64,000 bases of DNA from Streptomyces sp. WMMC500 (GCF_027497195.1 NZ_CP114905.1:4723001-4787000), one strand, 5' to 3'. Shown: positions 17,998-27,692, counted from the stretch's first letter. The notes: generated by a model not told the origin, from the letters alone. Translations and numbers: made by a program.

Positions 17998-19176
17998 CTA
18001 CATGCGGACCTGGATCAGCGCGTGGGTGCCGCTGGTGCGCCACGCCGCACCGGACCGTTCCAGGGTCTCCAGGGTCTCCTGCTCCAAGCCCACGATCACA
18101 TCGGACTTCAAGGTGCGGAGCGCCGCGACCGCCCCCGGGAAGTGGGCGGTGCGCTCCGCGAACGGCACCGTGGCGTCCCACTTCCGGTCGCCCACGAGGC
18201 GGCGGTAGTTGAGGTCGCCCTTGAAGACCGTGAGCGGGACGGCCTCGAACTCCCTCCGGAGGTCCTCGGGCATCTCCTCGTACGGCAGCGGAGCGCAGAA
18301 GAACGCGTGGGCACGTACCTCCAGGCGTCCCGTCGCCATGGCCGCCCACAGGCGAGCGCCGGTCCTGCCGGCTTCGCCGGGCGCCCGGGCGAGGCGGCGG
18401 AGGCAGTCGACGACGTCCGACGTCGTCGCGTCGGAGACGTAGTAGGGGTGGGGCTTGACGTGGAGCACGGCGTGCTCGGCGTGTCCGTGCTCAAGGAGGT
18501 GGTCGATGAGGACCAGGTCCGGGATCAGTTCGCGCCCCGCGTTGTCCGCCACCACGGCGACGCCGGCCGGGGCTCCGGCGGGCAGCAGCCTCCAGAGCGC
18601 GGCGCTGTCGTCGGCGACCAGGGCCTCGGCGGCGTCGGCTGCCGGCTCCGCCGCCGTGACGCGGAAGCCGAGGTCCGCGCGGTTTCCCCAGAGCGCGGCG
18701 TGGAGCAGTGCCGTGGCCCGCTCGGCGGCCGGGGCGTCGGCGAGCGCGTCGAGCGCCCGCAGTTCCTCGTCCACCGCCGCGTCGCGCAGTTCAGCCTGTT
18801 TGAAGGGCGCGAAGGGGTCGATTCCCTGCCACGGGCCCGGGCCGAAGTAGCCGACGGTGCCGAGGAGCCTGCGGTAGAAGTAGCTCTCGGCCCACAGGAA
18901 CGGGATGTCGAACCACGATCGCCCGAAGTACTCCCGCCCCCAGGCGGACCAGACCTCGTGATCATGTGCGGAGGGGGCGAGCGGTTCGACGACACCGTCG
19001 GTGATCTCGTCCAGCAGGGCGTCGAGGGCGCTGTGCTGGCGAGGGCCGTACGGGAAGGCTTCTCGTACCCGCTGGATGAGGGCCGGATGGCGTTCGGCCA
19101 GGACGCCCCGGGCGAACGAGCCCGGCTCGTTGCTCAGGATGACCGGAGCGCTGCTTCCGGCAGGCGTCTCCCTCAT
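17998..19176 (-). CDS. ARMT1-like damage-control phosphatase (DUF89)
   Basis: 392 residues of the DUF89/ARMT1 family of metal-dependent phosphatases thought to remove harmful sugar phosphates. Conserved metal-site motifs are VVADNAGRELIPDLVLID (Asp-Asn), HVKPHPYYVSDAT and FKGDLNYRRLVGDRKWD. It is full length for the family. The start ATG 19176 has GGAGG ten bases upstream; the in-frame TTG at 19185 is too close. Convergent with the alcohol dehydrogenase, with 27 bases between stops. The physiological substrate is not known. Confidence 0.9.
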   Translation of the reverse strand: MRETPAGSSAPVILSNEPGSFARGVLAERHPALIQRVREAFPYGPRQHSALDALLDEITDGVVEPLAPSAHDHEVWSAWGREYFGRSWFDIPFLWAESYFYRRLLGTVGYFGPGPWQGIDPFAPFKQAELRDAAVDEELRALDALADAPAAERATALLHAALWGNRADLGFRVTAAEPAADAAEALVADDSAALWRLLPAGAPAGVAVVADNAGRELIPDLVLIDHLLEHGHAEHAVLHVKPHPYYVSDATTSDVVDCLRRLARAPGEAGRTGARLWAAMATGRLEVRAHAFFCAPLPYEEMPEDLRREFEAVPLTVFKGDLNYRRLVGDRKWDATVPFAERTAHFPGAVAALRTLKSDVIVGLEQETLETLERSGAAWRTSGTHALIQVRM

Positions 19177-19255
19177 GGTGTCCAAGCCTCCGCTTGTCGC
19201 TCGTGGCGTCCCACCTGACCTTAGCGATCTCGCGGTGAAGGCGGGGTGCCTGGCT

Positions 19256-20068
19256 TCAGGCAGGGGGTTTGCGGGCCACGGCGCCGAACTGCGGGACGAC
19301 GGCCGGCGCGCCGAAGGCGTTGGGCTCCGGCCGCCACCGGGAGCAGGAGACGATGCCCGGGTCCAGCAGCTCCAGGCCGTCGAAGAACCGCGTGACCTGG
19401 TCGAGGCTGCGGGCGGTGATCGGCGGGGTGGCGTTCTCGTTCCAGAACTTCATCGCCGCCACGTTGCCCTCGCCGCCCAGTTCCACCGTGGGGTGGGTGA
19501 GGACCAGGTAGCTGCCGGGGGGCGTCGCCTCCATCAGTTCGCGCACGACCCGCTGTGCGGCGGCGTCGTCGAGGACGAAGTTGAGGATCCCCAGCATCAT
19601 GACCGCCACCGGGCGGCCGAAGTCGAGGGTGCGCGCCGCCTCGCGCAGGATCGCCTCCGGCTCGTGGGCGTCGGCGGCGACGTAGGCGGTGGCCCCCTGC
19701 GGGGTGCTGGTGAGCAGGGCGCGGGCGTGGCTGAGGACGAGGGGGTCGTTGTCGACGTAGACGATCCGGGACGCCGGCGCCACCTGCTGGGCGACCTCGT
19801 GGGTGTTGTTCGCGGTCGGCAGGCCGGTGCCGATGTCGAGGAACTGGCGTATCCCCGCCTCGCCGGCGAGGAACCGCACGGCGCGGCCGAGGAACACCCG
19901 GTCGGCGCGGGCCACGTCGCGGATGAGGGGGAACATGCCCGCCACGTGGTCGCCCACCTGGCGGTCGACCTCGTAGTGATCCTTGCCGTTCAGCCAGTGG
20001 TTCCAGACCCGGGCGTTGTGCGCCACGCTCGCGTCCACCGGGCCGCCCGGCTCCTGGTCCTCCGCCAT
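19256..20068 (-). CDS. SAM-dependent methyltransferase (DUF574 family)
   Basis: 270 residues of the DUF574 family, widespread and often multicopy in Streptomyces. The N-terminus carries ARVWNHWLNGKDHYEVDRQ, typical of the family. The SAM motif I is FLDIGTGLPTANNTHEVAQ, and the acidic loop is IVYVDNDPLVLSHAR. The start ATG 20068 has GGGAGGGG upstream. It may be co-transcribed with the ARMT1-like gene 79 bp downstream. The methyl acceptor is unknown; several relatives sit beside regulators or secondary-metabolite genes, but nothing here narrows it. Confidence 0.92.
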   Translation of the reverse strand: MAEDQEPGGPVDASVAHNARVWNHWLNGKDHYEVDRQVGDHVAGMFPLIRDVARADRVFLGRAVRFLAGEAGIRQFLDIGTGLPTANNTHEVAQQVAPASRIVYVDNDPLVLSHARALLTSTPQGATAYVAADAHEPEAILREAARTLDFGRPVAVMMLGILNFVLDDAAAQRVVRELMEATPPGSYLVLTHPTVELGGEGNVAAMKFWNENATPPITARSLDQVTRFFDGLELLDPGIVSCSRWRPEPNAFGAPAVVPQFGAVARKPPA

Positions 20069-20242
20069 CGTCCGCCCCTCCCCGGCCGGCCCTCCTCGGC
20101 CGGACCCGCCGACGCCATTCTGCTCCGCGGGTCTTCCCGCCCTTCTCGCGGGGCGTACACCCGTCCGCTACGCCGGTCATGCGGCCGATTTGCCCTGAAT
20201 ATACGATTCTGGCGTTGCTGTTTCCTCCTGGAAGGAAGCCCG

Positions 20243-20980
20243 ATGCCCCGTACGCGGAAAGCGACCCTCGGCGCCCTCGGTGCCACGCTCTGCGCGACCG
20301 CCCTGGTCGGCACCGCGGGAACCGCTCAGGCACAGGACGACAACGGCGTCGCGAAGAAGAGCGCCGCCGACATCGCCACCCAGGCCACGGACACCTTCAA
20401 CGGCGCCAACTCCATGCACGTCACGTCCAGCAGGGACGGCTCCGGCCTCGACCGTACGGAGCCCGCCCGGCTGGAGGTCTCCGCCGACCGCTCCGACAAC
20501 TGCGTCGGCAGCGTCGACTACGCCGCCGACGGCGGCAGCCTGGAGATCATCAGGCACGCCGACAAGGTGTGGGTCAGGCCGGACTCCGCCTGGCTGAGGA
20601 ACAACCTTCCCTCCGGGGCGGAGGACCTGCAGAAGCTGGAGGGCAAGTACCTCCAGGGCACCGCCCAGGACCAGGGCCTGTCCGACCTGGCCAGGGTCTG
20701 CAGCATCAACGAGCACCGCGACACCCTCAAGGACGCCACCTCCGCGGGCCCGCTGAAGAAGGGCGGCGAGACGACCGTCGACGGCGTGCCCGTCGTCGAG
20801 GTCACGGGCACGCACGACGGGATGGACCTGACGCTCTCCGTCGCCACCCAGGGCAAGCCGTTCCCGGTACGGGCCACCTCGTCCGGCGACGGTGAGCAGC
20901 AGACCACGAACTTCTCCTTCGACCAGCCCGTCCCCGACCAGACCCCGGAGCCCGGCGACACCGTCCCCTGGGGCGGCTGA
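20243..20980 (+). CDS. Secreted protein, LppX/LprG-like fold suspected
   Basis: 245 residues with a Sec signal peptide (MPRTRKATLGALGATLCATA, cleavage expected after AQA) and no lipobox. The mature part begins with a helical segment of the type AADIATQATDTFNGANSMHV and continues with alternating polar strands and two cysteines, the pattern of Streptomyces homologues related to mycobacterial lipid-binding LppX/LprG proteins. That relation is only a resemblance. The ribosome site GAAGGAAG is eight bases before the ATG. The A/T-rich stretch 20195-20215 probably holds the promoter. Function unknown. Confidence 0.8.
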   Translation: MPRTRKATLGALGATLCATALVGTAGTAQAQDDNGVAKKSAADIATQATDTFNGANSMHVTSSRDGSGLDRTEPARLEVSADRSDNCVGSVDYAADGGSLEIIRHADKVWVRPDSAWLRNNLPSGAEDLQKLEGKYLQGTAQDQGLSDLARVCSINEHRDTLKDATSAGPLKKGGETTVDGVPVVEVTGTHDGMDLTLSVATQGKPFPVRATSSGDGEQQTTNFSFDQPVPDQTPEPGDTVPWGG

Positions 20981-21085
20981 CGCCGGCGCTGTCCGGCCGT
21001 CCCGGCCGTCCGCCCGCGCCCGCTCATTCGCGCCTGAGCGGGCGCGGGCGGGCGAGGGGTGCGCCGGGGCGAGAGGAGCCGCACC

Positions 21086-22468
21086 GTGGCCCTGCACCAG
21101 ACCGACCGCGGCGTCGCCGGACCGTACGACGACGTCTACGCGATGCCCATCAGCGAGCACGCCCTGCCCAGGTACCGGATGCCGGAGAAGGTCTCCGACC
21201 CGCGCGCCGTCCACGCCCTCATCCGCGACGAGCTGGCCCTCGACGGCAACGCCGCGCAGAACCTCGCGACGTTCTGCACCACCTGGGCCGAGGCCGAGGT
21301 GCACGAGCTGATGGACGAGTGCCTCGGCAAGAACATGGTCGACAAGGACGAGTACCCACAGACCGCCGAGATCGAGAACCGCTGCGTGCACATCCTCGCC
21401 GACCTGTGGCACTCCCCGCACGGCGAGACCACCATGGGCTGCTCGACCACCGGCTCCAGCGAGGCCGCGATGCTCGGCGGACTGGCGCTCAAGTGGCGCT
21501 GGCGCAAGCGCCGCGAGGCCGAGCGCAAGCCCGCCGACCGGCCGAACCTGGTGTGCGGCCCCGTGCAGGTGTGCTGGGAGAAGTTCGCCCGCTACTTCGA
21601 CGTCGAGCTCCGCCAGGTGCCGCTGGAGGCGGACGCCACCGGGCTGCGCCCGCACCAGTTGCGCGCGTACGTCGACGAGAACACCATCGGCGTCGTCGCC
21701 ATCCTCGGCGTCACGTACACCTGCGACTACGAGCCCGTCAAGGAGATCGCCGCCGAACTCGACGCGATCCAGGCCGACACCGGCCTGGACGTGCCGGTGC
21801 ACGTGGACGCCGCCAGCGGCGGCTTCGTCGCCCCGTTCCTCCGCCCCGAGCTGGAGTGGGACTTCCGCGTGCCGCGGGTGGCGTCCATCAACGCCTCCGG
21901 CCACAAGTACGGCATGGCGCCCCTCGGCGTCGGCTGGGCCATCTGGCGCTCCGCCGACCTGCTGCCCGAGGACCTGATCTTCCGCGTCTGCTACCTCGGC
22001 GGCGACATGCCGACGTTCGCGCTCAACTTCTCGCGGCCCGGCGGCGAGGTCGTCGCGCAGTACTACAACCTCCTGCGACTCGGCCGCGAGGGCTACCGCC
22101 GCATCTACCGCGCGGGGGCCGCCAGCGCCGCGTGGCTGGGCGAACAGATCGCCGGCATGGGCCCGTTCACGCTGCTGTACGACGGGCGCGGCGCGCTGCC
22201 GGCGGTGTCGTGGACGCTGACGGACCCGGCGGGCACGGGCTTCACGCTGTACGACCTGACGGAGCAACTGCGGCTGCGCGGCTGGCAGGTGCCCGCGTAC
22301 CCGCTGCCGCCGCGGCGGCAGGAGACCGTCATCCAGCGGGTGCTGATCAGGCACGGGATCAGTCACGACAAGATCGAGCTGCTGGCGGGGGACGTACGGG
22401 CGGCCCTGGCGCGGCTGAAGGACGGGACCGGCACGCCGGCGCCGCACCGGCCGGGCTTCCACCACTGA
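21086..22468 (+). CDS. gad: Glutamate decarboxylase
   Basis: 460 residues of the PLP-dependent glutamate decarboxylase family. Motifs include TTGSSEAAMLGGLALKWRWR (phosphate/substrate region), HVDAASGGFVAPF (Asp to the pyridine nitrogen) and the Schiff-base lysine in INASGHKYGMAP. It converts glutamate to GABA and CO2, which consumes a proton and supports acid tolerance. The start is GTG 21086 with GAGAGGAG seven bases upstream. No GABA antiporter is adjacent. The length is normal (bacterial Gad proteins are about 465). Confidence 0.96.
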   Translation: MALHQTDRGVAGPYDDVYAMPISEHALPRYRMPEKVSDPRAVHALIRDELALDGNAAQNLATFCTTWAEAEVHELMDECLGKNMVDKDEYPQTAEIENRCVHILADLWHSPHGETTMGCSTTGSSEAAMLGGLALKWRWRKRREAERKPADRPNLVCGPVQVCWEKFARYFDVELRQVPLEADATGLRPHQLRAYVDENTIGVVAILGVTYTCDYEPVKEIAAELDAIQADTGLDVPVHVDAASGGFVAPFLRPELEWDFRVPRVASINASGHKYGMAPLGVGWAIWRSADLLPEDLIFRVCYLGGDMPTFALNFSRPGGEVVAQYYNLLRLGREGYRRIYRAGAASAAWLGEQIAGMGPFTLLYDGRGALPAVSWTLTDPAGTGFTLYDLTEQLRLRGWQVPAYPLPPRRQETVIQRVLIRHGISHDKIELLAGDVRAALARLKDGTGTPAPHRPGFHH

Positions 22469-22605
22469 GGCACGGACGGGGCCTCGACGGGGCCTCGACG
22501 GCGGCTCGCTGTCGGTGGGGCGGCCTACCCTGGGGCGGGCGTGCGGGCAGAGGTCAGGCCGGGTCGGGTCAGGCCGGGGGAGGCCAGATCAGCGCGGGTC
22601 AAGGC

Positions 22606-22645
22606 GGATCAGGACGGGTCAGGACGGGTCAGGACGGGTCAGGAC
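22606..22645. repeat. 10-bp tandem repeats at a gene end
   Basis: Four tandem copies of a 10-bp unit with consensus GGGTCAGGAC (the first copy has one change), preceded from 22551 by looser copies of the GTCAGG motif. The TCA within the unit supplies the stop codon of the minus-strand membrane gene at 22639, and further in-frame stops follow from the next units. The stretch between gad and this gene otherwise holds nothing recognisable. Confidence 0.8.
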
Positions 22646-23754
22646 GAGCGCATCGTGGGGGAGCGCCCGGTGTCCGCCGGGCCGACGCGCGCGAAGACCA
22701 GCGTCAGCACCGCCCCGCCCACCGCCCACACCCCCAGCACCAGCAGCGGACCCGCCACCGACCGCCCGTCGAAGTACGCGATCGACCGCGCCGTCCACGT
22801 CCCCGCGCCCGGGATCAGCGCCGGGCCGATCTCCCGCCAGAACGGCGGCAGCAGCGGATACGGATACGCCCCGCCCGCGCTCGGGTTGCCCGCGATGATG
22901 ATCACCAGCAACGTCACCCCGATCCCGAGGACGCCCAGCATCGCCTGGAACGCGAACGTCGTCGCCCCCGCCGCGCACACCACCAGCGCCCCGAGCGCCG
23001 CCAGCCCCACCACGCTGCCCGGCAGCGCCCCCAGCACCGGCCCGATCACCACCGCGCCCAGCACCCCCAGCGTGATCGCGTACAGCACCAGCACCGCCAG
23101 CCGGATCACCGCACGCCCCTGGTCCGCGGGGCGGGCGCCGTAGCTGACGGCGAGGACCGCCGCGCACAGATACCCGCCCACGCACCAGCCCACGACCAGG
23201 TAGAACGCCGACAACCCCCGCGCGTCCCCCGGATCCGCCGGCGCCACGTCCACCGTCCGTACGTCCCGGCCCCGCTCCCGCTCCGCCGCCGCCACGACAT
23301 CCCGCACCGCGTCCGCCAGCGACTGCCCCGCGCCGCTCGCGACCAGCAGCAGGTCCCTCGACCCCCGCGGGTCGACGACCAGCGCGCCGTCCAGCTCCCG
23401 GTCCCGGATCTGCCGCAGCGCCGCCTCCCGCGACGCCACCGCCCGCGCCGACAGCGGCGAGCCCCGCAGCCCGTCCAGCCCGGCGACCGTCTCCGCCCGC
23501 GTCTGCGCCGGGGCGACCACCCCGAACGGAACGTCCCGCGGCTTCGGCGCGTGGAAGGCACCCGCGTACGACGCGATGAACAACACCCCCAGCGCCAGCA
23601 CCCCGAGCACCAGCAGCGCCGAACGCGGCGTCACCGCGTCCCTCACCTCCGCCCGGAAACTCCCCCCGCCCGCGCCGCCACCGTCACCGCCTCCGGGCAC
23701 CCCGCCGTCGGCCGCCCCGCTGCCACCCAGGCCGTCCCCGCTGTCCAGAAGCAT
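22639..23754 (-). CDS. Membrane protein, YhgE/ABC-2-like (DUF3533-type layout)
   Basis: 371 residues. A Gly-rich cytoplasmic N-terminus (about 35 residues), one membrane helix, an extracytoplasmic domain of about 130 residues (containing PFGVVAPAQTRAE) and then five or six helices at about residues 170-355. This one-helix, loop, multi-helix layout is that of YhgE/Pip and DUF3533 proteins, which resemble ABC-2 permeases without an ATPase. The function is unknown. The start ATG at 23754 has a nearby GAGG. Its stop lies in a tandem repeat. Confidence 0.75.
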   Translation of the reverse strand: MLLDSGDGLGGSGAADGGVPGGGDGGGAGGGSFRAEVRDAVTPRSALLVLGVLALGVLFIASYAGAFHAPKPRDVPFGVVAPAQTRAETVAGLDGLRGSPLSARAVASREAALRQIRDRELDGALVVDPRGSRDLLLVASGAGQSLADAVRDVVAAAERERGRDVRTVDVAPADPGDARGLSAFYLVVGWCVGGYLCAAVLAVSYGARPADQGRAVIRLAVLVLYAITLGVLGAVVIGPVLGALPGSVVGLAALGALVVCAAGATTFAFQAMLGVLGIGVTLLVIIIAGNPSAGGAYPYPLLPPFWREIGPALIPGAGTWTARSIAYFDGRSVAGPLLVLGVWAVGGAVLTLVFARVGPADTGRSPTMRSS

Positions 23755-23820
23755 GACCTCAGCGTCCGCGACACCCCCCGCCCCCGCACCGCGGATACAC
23801 CCGAACGAGCCGCACCCGGC

Positions 23821-24924
23821 TCACGGCATCACCGCCAGCACCAGATACGCGCAGAACAGCGCCAGATGCACCCCGCCCTGCTGCAGCGTCGCCCGCCCGT
23901 GCGTCACCGTCAGCGTCCCCACCACCACCGTCATCGCCAGCAGCACCAACTGGCTCTCGCCCAGCCCCAGCTTCAGCGGCCCCGCCAGCCAGATCGACGC
24001 GATCGCCACCGCCGGGATCGTCAGCCCGATGCTCGCGATCGCCGACCCGTACGCCAGGTTCAGGCTCGTCTGCACCCGGTCCCGGCCGGCCTCCCGCACC
24101 GCCGCGATCGACTCCGGCAGCAGCACCAGCAGCGCGATCGCCGCACCCACCGCCGACCGCGGCAGCCCCGCCGAGTCCAGCCCGTCCTCGATCGACGGCG
24201 ACACCCCCTTCGCCAGCCCCACCACACACACCAGCGCCAGCAGCAGCAGCCCCAGACCCCTGCGGGCCGTACGCGCCGACGGCCGGTGCGCCGGGTCGTC
24301 CAGGTCGTCGATCACCTCGCCGCCCGGCGTCACCGGCAGGAACTTCTCCCGGTGCCGCACCGTCTGCGTCGCCACGAACATCCCGTACAGCGCGATCGAC
24401 GCCAGCGCGGCGAACGCCAACTGCCCGGTCGCGAACACCGGGCCCGGCTCGCTCGTGGTGAACTTCGGCAGCACCAGACTCAGCCCCGCCAGCGTCGTCA
24501 CCGTCGCCAACTGCGTCCCCGTACCCTCCGCGCTGAAGAACGCCTCCCCGCGGCGCATGGCCACCAGCAGCAGACTGAGACCGACGATCCCGTTACAGGT
24601 GATCATCAGGGCGGCGAAGACGGTGTCACGGGCCAGCGCGCTCGCCTTGGCGCCGCCGTCGGCCATCATCGTGACGATCAGCGCCACCTCGATGACCGTC
24701 ACCGCCACCGCCAGCACCAGCGCCCCGTACGGCTGCCCGATCCGCTCCGCGACCACCTCCGCGTGATGCACCGCGGCGAGCACCGCGGCGATCAGGAAGA
24801 AGCCGACCACGCCGGTCAGCACCCCGGAGAGCGAACGCTGCCAGGAGAACACGAGCACCACGGCGGCGGCCGGCGGCACCACGGCCGACCAGTGGAGGCG
24901 CCGGGCGGCCGTGGGTACGGTCAT
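23821..24924 (-). CDS. Calcium/proton antiporter, ChaA-like (CaCA family)
   Basis: About 367 residues with ten or eleven membrane helices. The two alpha repeats are visible: VIEVALIVTMM in the first half and LPESIAAVREAGRDRVQTSL with YGSAIASIGLTIP in the second, including the acidic transport residues. It exchanges Ca2+ (or Na+/K+) for protons at the cell membrane. An acidic cytoplasmic loop (VIDDLDDPAHRPS) lies between the halves. The start is uncertain: ATG 24924 abuts GGAGG, and the GTG at 24951 would add nine Cys-rich residues. Confidence 0.88.
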   Translation of the reverse strand: MTVPTAARRLHWSAVVPPAAAVVLVFSWQRSLSGVLTGVVGFFLIAAVLAAVHHAEVVAERIGQPYGALVLAVAVTVIEVALIVTMMADGGAKASALARDTVFAALMITCNGIVGLSLLLVAMRRGEAFFSAEGTGTQLATVTTLAGLSLVLPKFTTSEPGPVFATGQLAFAALASIALYGMFVATQTVRHREKFLPVTPGGEVIDDLDDPAHRPSARTARRGLGLLLLALVCVVGLAKGVSPSIEDGLDSAGLPRSAVGAAIALLVLLPESIAAVREAGRDRVQTSLNLAYGSAIASIGLTIPAVAIASIWLAGPLKLGLGESQLVLLAMTVVVGTLTVTHGRATLQQGGVHLALFCAYLVLAVMP

Positions 24925-25046
24925 CCTCCGACACTGGCACGCGGCACACACCCCTGCTCATCGTGCGCGGCCGGACGGCGGTCCCGCACGCCCGCGCCCG
25001 TACGCGCCCGGCGCCCGCGCCCCCACGCGCCAGCCCCGGCCCCGCC

Positions 25047-25988
25047 CTACGCCCCCGGCCCCGCCAGCCGGTGCTCCTGCGGGCTCACCCCGTGCATCCG
25101 CTTGAACGCCGTGCTCAGCGCGAACGGGCTCCCATACCCCACCCGCCGCGCCACCGCACCCACCGTCGCGTCCGGCTCCCGCAGCAGATCCGCCGCCAAC
25201 GCCAGCCGCCACCCCGTCAGATACGTCATCGGCGGCTCCCCCACCAACTCCGCGAACCGCCGCGCCAGCGCCGCCCGCGACACCCCCGCCCGCGCCGCCA
25301 GCTCCGCCACCGTCCACGGATGCGCCGGGCTGTGGTGCAGCAACTTCAGCGCCCGCCCCACCACCGGATCCCCCTGCGCCCGGTACCAGCCCGGCGCCTG
25401 CGCCTCCGGCCGCGCGAACCACGCCCGCAGCGCCGCCACCGTCAGCAGGTCGAGCAGCCGGTCCAGCACCACCTCCTGAGCCGGGTCGTCCCGCACGATC
25501 TCCTCCTCCAGCAGCGGCAGCAGCGGGCAGTCCCACGTGTCCCGGCGCAGCACCACCAGCCGCGGCAGCGCGTTCAGCAGCCGCGCGCCGATCTCGCCGG
25601 TGTTCTCGTACGAGCCGATGAGCATCTTCGCCGCGCCGTCGCCGAGGCGCCCCCAGGTCCGTACGCCCAGGCCCATCTCCTCGGCGAGGCTGTGTCCTTC
25701 CGGCGTCTCGCAGCGCCCGCCCGGGTGGATCAGCGCCTGCGGCTCGGTCGCAGGGTCGTCGGAGAAGACGTACGGGTCGGGGCCGCGCAGGATCACCAGC
25801 TCGCCCTCGTGCACCGGCACCGGCTCCGCGTCGTCGTACGTCACCCACGCCGTGCCGCTCGCCAGCGCCACGACGCACAACGGCGCCCGGTCCACGATCC
25901 GCACCGACCACGGCGGGTCCAGGATCGCGCGCATCATGAACGCGCCGCGTGCGCGAGGGCTGTCGAGGAGTCCGGCGAGCGAGTCCAT
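25047..25988 (-). CDS. AraC family transcriptional regulator (cupin_6)
   Basis: 313 residues. The N-terminal AraC-type cupin (about residues 1-180, with HPGGRC-type ligand region) is followed by the C-terminal double helix-turn-helix (ELAARAGVSRAALARRFAEL and RVGYGSPFALSTAFKRMHG). It is divergent from the NmrA-like reductase gene at 26070 with 81 bases between starts, an arrangement common in actinomycetes where AraC controls the neighbouring reductase. Confidence 0.93.
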   Translation of the reverse strand: MDSLAGLLDSPRARGAFMMRAILDPPWSVRIVDRAPLCVVALASGTAWVTYDDAEPVPVHEGELVILRGPDPYVFSDDPATEPQALIHPGGRCETPEGHSLAEEMGLGVRTWGRLGDGAAKMLIGSYENTGEIGARLLNALPRLVVLRRDTWDCPLLPLLEEEIVRDDPAQEVVLDRLLDLLTVAALRAWFARPEAQAPGWYRAQGDPVVGRALKLLHHSPAHPWTVAELAARAGVSRAALARRFAELVGEPPMTYLTGWRLALAADLLREPDATVGAVARRVGYGSPFALSTAFKRMHGVSPQEHRLAGPGA

Positions 25989-26069
25989 ACCCAGCAGCGT
26001 AGACGCTCACGTATGCGAGCGAGCCTCTGAACCATGGAGCGTCCAGCCCGGCGCGGCTTCACTGGCCTC

Positions 26070-26912
26070 ATGACACACCACAGCGCATCCACCGAGCCAC
26101 ACGTCCACCTCGTCGTCGGCGGCACCGGCAAGACCGGCCGCCGCGTCGCGGAGCAGTTGACCGCCCGCGGCCTCGCCGTCCGCGCCGTCTCCCGCCGCGG
26201 CGACGTCCCCTTCGACTGGCACGACCGCACCACCTGGGAGCCCGCACTCCGCGGCGTCCGCGCCGCCTACCTCACCTACGCCCCCGACCTCGCCGACCCC
26301 GCCGCCGCCCCCGCCGTCCGCGCGTTCACCGAGACGGCCGTGCGCGCCGGCGTGGAGCGCCTCGTGCTGCTCTCCGGGCGCGGCGAGCCCGAATGCCACC
26401 CGAGCGAGGACGCCGTCCGGGAGTCCGGCGCGCAGTGGACGATCGTCCGCTGCGCCTGGTTCATGCAGAACTTCGACGAGGACTTCCTCCTCGACCCGGT
26501 GCTCGCCGGCGAACTCGTCCTGCCCGCCGCCGACGTCCCCGAGCCGTTCGTCGACACGCGCGACATCGCCGACGTCGTGGTCGCGGCCCTCACCGAGGAC
26601 GGGCACAGTGGGACCACGTACGAGCTGAGCGGCCCCCGGCTGCTCACGTTCGGCGAGGCCGCGGCCGAGATCGGCAAGGCCACCGGCCGCGACGTGCGGT
26701 ACGTGCCCGTCAGCCCCGAGCAGTTCCGCGAGGTCGCCGCCGGACACCTGCCGCCCGACCTCGTCGAGCTCTTCGCGGACCTGTTCACGCGCATCCTCGA
26801 CGGGCGCAACGCCCACCTGTCCGACGGCGTGCGACAGGCCCTCGGGCGCGCGCCCCGCGACTTCACCGACTTCGTCCGCGAGGCGGCCGAGAGAGGAGCC
26901 TGGAATGTCTGA
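26070..26912 (+). CDS. NmrA-like NAD(P)-binding protein
   Basis: 280 residues of the atypical short-chain dehydrogenase (NmrA/SDR_a5) group. The nucleotide motif is VHLVVGGTGKTGRRVAEQL at the N-terminus, and WTIVRCAWFMQNFDEDFL near residue 130 is typical. Such proteins act as redox sensors or as reductases on small metabolites. The start ATG 26070 is chosen because the fold begins just after it. No ribosome site is visible, so the mRNA may be leaderless. The last codons overlap the next gene by eight bases. Confidence 0.88.
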   Translation: MTHHSASTEPHVHLVVGGTGKTGRRVAEQLTARGLAVRAVSRRGDVPFDWHDRTTWEPALRGVRAAYLTYAPDLADPAAAPAVRAFTETAVRAGVERLVLLSGRGEPECHPSEDAVRESGAQWTIVRCAWFMQNFDEDFLLDPVLAGELVLPAADVPEPFVDTRDIADVVVAALTEDGHSGTTYELSGPRLLTFGEAAAEIGKATGRDVRYVPVSPEQFREVAAGHLPPDLVELFADLFTRILDGRNAHLSDGVRQALGRAPRDFTDFVREAAERGAWNV

Positions 26913-27420
26913 CCTCCGCACGGCGGTGCTGTTCGCGGCCGCCCTCACCACGGGCCTGAGCGCAGGGCTGTTCTACGTCTGGTCGTACTCGGTGATGCCG
27001 GGCCTCGCCCGCGCGAGCGACCGCAGTTTCGTCGAGACCTTCCAGCACATGAACCGGGCCATGATGAACGGCTGGTTCGCCCTCAGCTTCGGCGGCGCGC
27101 TCGTCTTCCTGCTCCTGGCCGGCGGCCTGCTCCTCGGCGCTTCCGGCGACGAGAGGTCGAAGGCGCTGCCGTGGCTGATCGCCGCGCTCGTCCTGTACGT
27201 GGCCATGCTCGTCATCACCTTCGCGATCAACGTGCCGATGAACGACGACCTCGACGCGGCGGGCGCCGTCGACCAGATCAAGGACCTGGCGGGCGTGCGC
27301 GAGCGGATGGAAGACAGGTGGGTGCGCTGGAACAACGTCCGCTCGGTCGTCACGGTGCTCTCCTTCGGCTGCGTGACCTGGGCGCTGCTGCAGTACGGAC
27401 GCGCCACCGGCAAGGGGTAG
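26905..27420 (+). CDS. DUF1772 (anthrone-oxygenase-like) membrane protein
   Basis: 171 residues with four hydrophobic helices, beginning LFAAALTTGLSAGLFYVWSY, the signature of DUF1772. Conserved NVPMNDDL and RWNNVRS motifs lie between helices three and four. Distant relatives oxidise anthrones in aromatic polyketide paths, but most bacterial members are uncharacterised. It overlaps the NmrA-like gene by eight bases and has its own GAGAGGAG, so the pair forms one operon under the divergent AraC regulator. Confidence 0.9.
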   Translation: MSDLRTAVLFAAALTTGLSAGLFYVWSYSVMPGLARASDRSFVETFQHMNRAMMNGWFALSFGGALVFLLLAGGLLLGASGDERSKALPWLIAALVLYVAMLVITFAINVPMNDDLDAAGAVDQIKDLAGVRERMEDRWVRWNNVRSVVTVLSFGCVTWALLQYGRATGKG

Positions 27421-27692
27421 CGGGTGGCGGCACGAGGCCGGCGCCGGGGGCACGGGGCTCCGGGGCCGGCCTCCGTCGTGCGGAGGGCCGAGCCGGGCGG
27501 GCCGGGAGGAGGGCGCGTACGGGGAAGCCCCCGGCGGGGCGCCTCCGCGCGACTGGGGAATGCCGCGGGGCGGCCCGCCGGGGGCCGGGGGGATGGTTTC
27601 GGGGGGATGCGGGGACCGGGTGTGCGGCGGTCTGCCGGCTGCCTCGGCCCAGGTGCCTCGGCCCGGTGTCAGCCGGGGCTCGGGATGCCGGG

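Noticed and set aside
19221..20333. Long minus-strand frame of 370 codons
   Set aside because: It overlaps the clear DUF574 methyltransferase in another frame and reads as Arg/Pro/Gly-rich shadow sequence with no domain.
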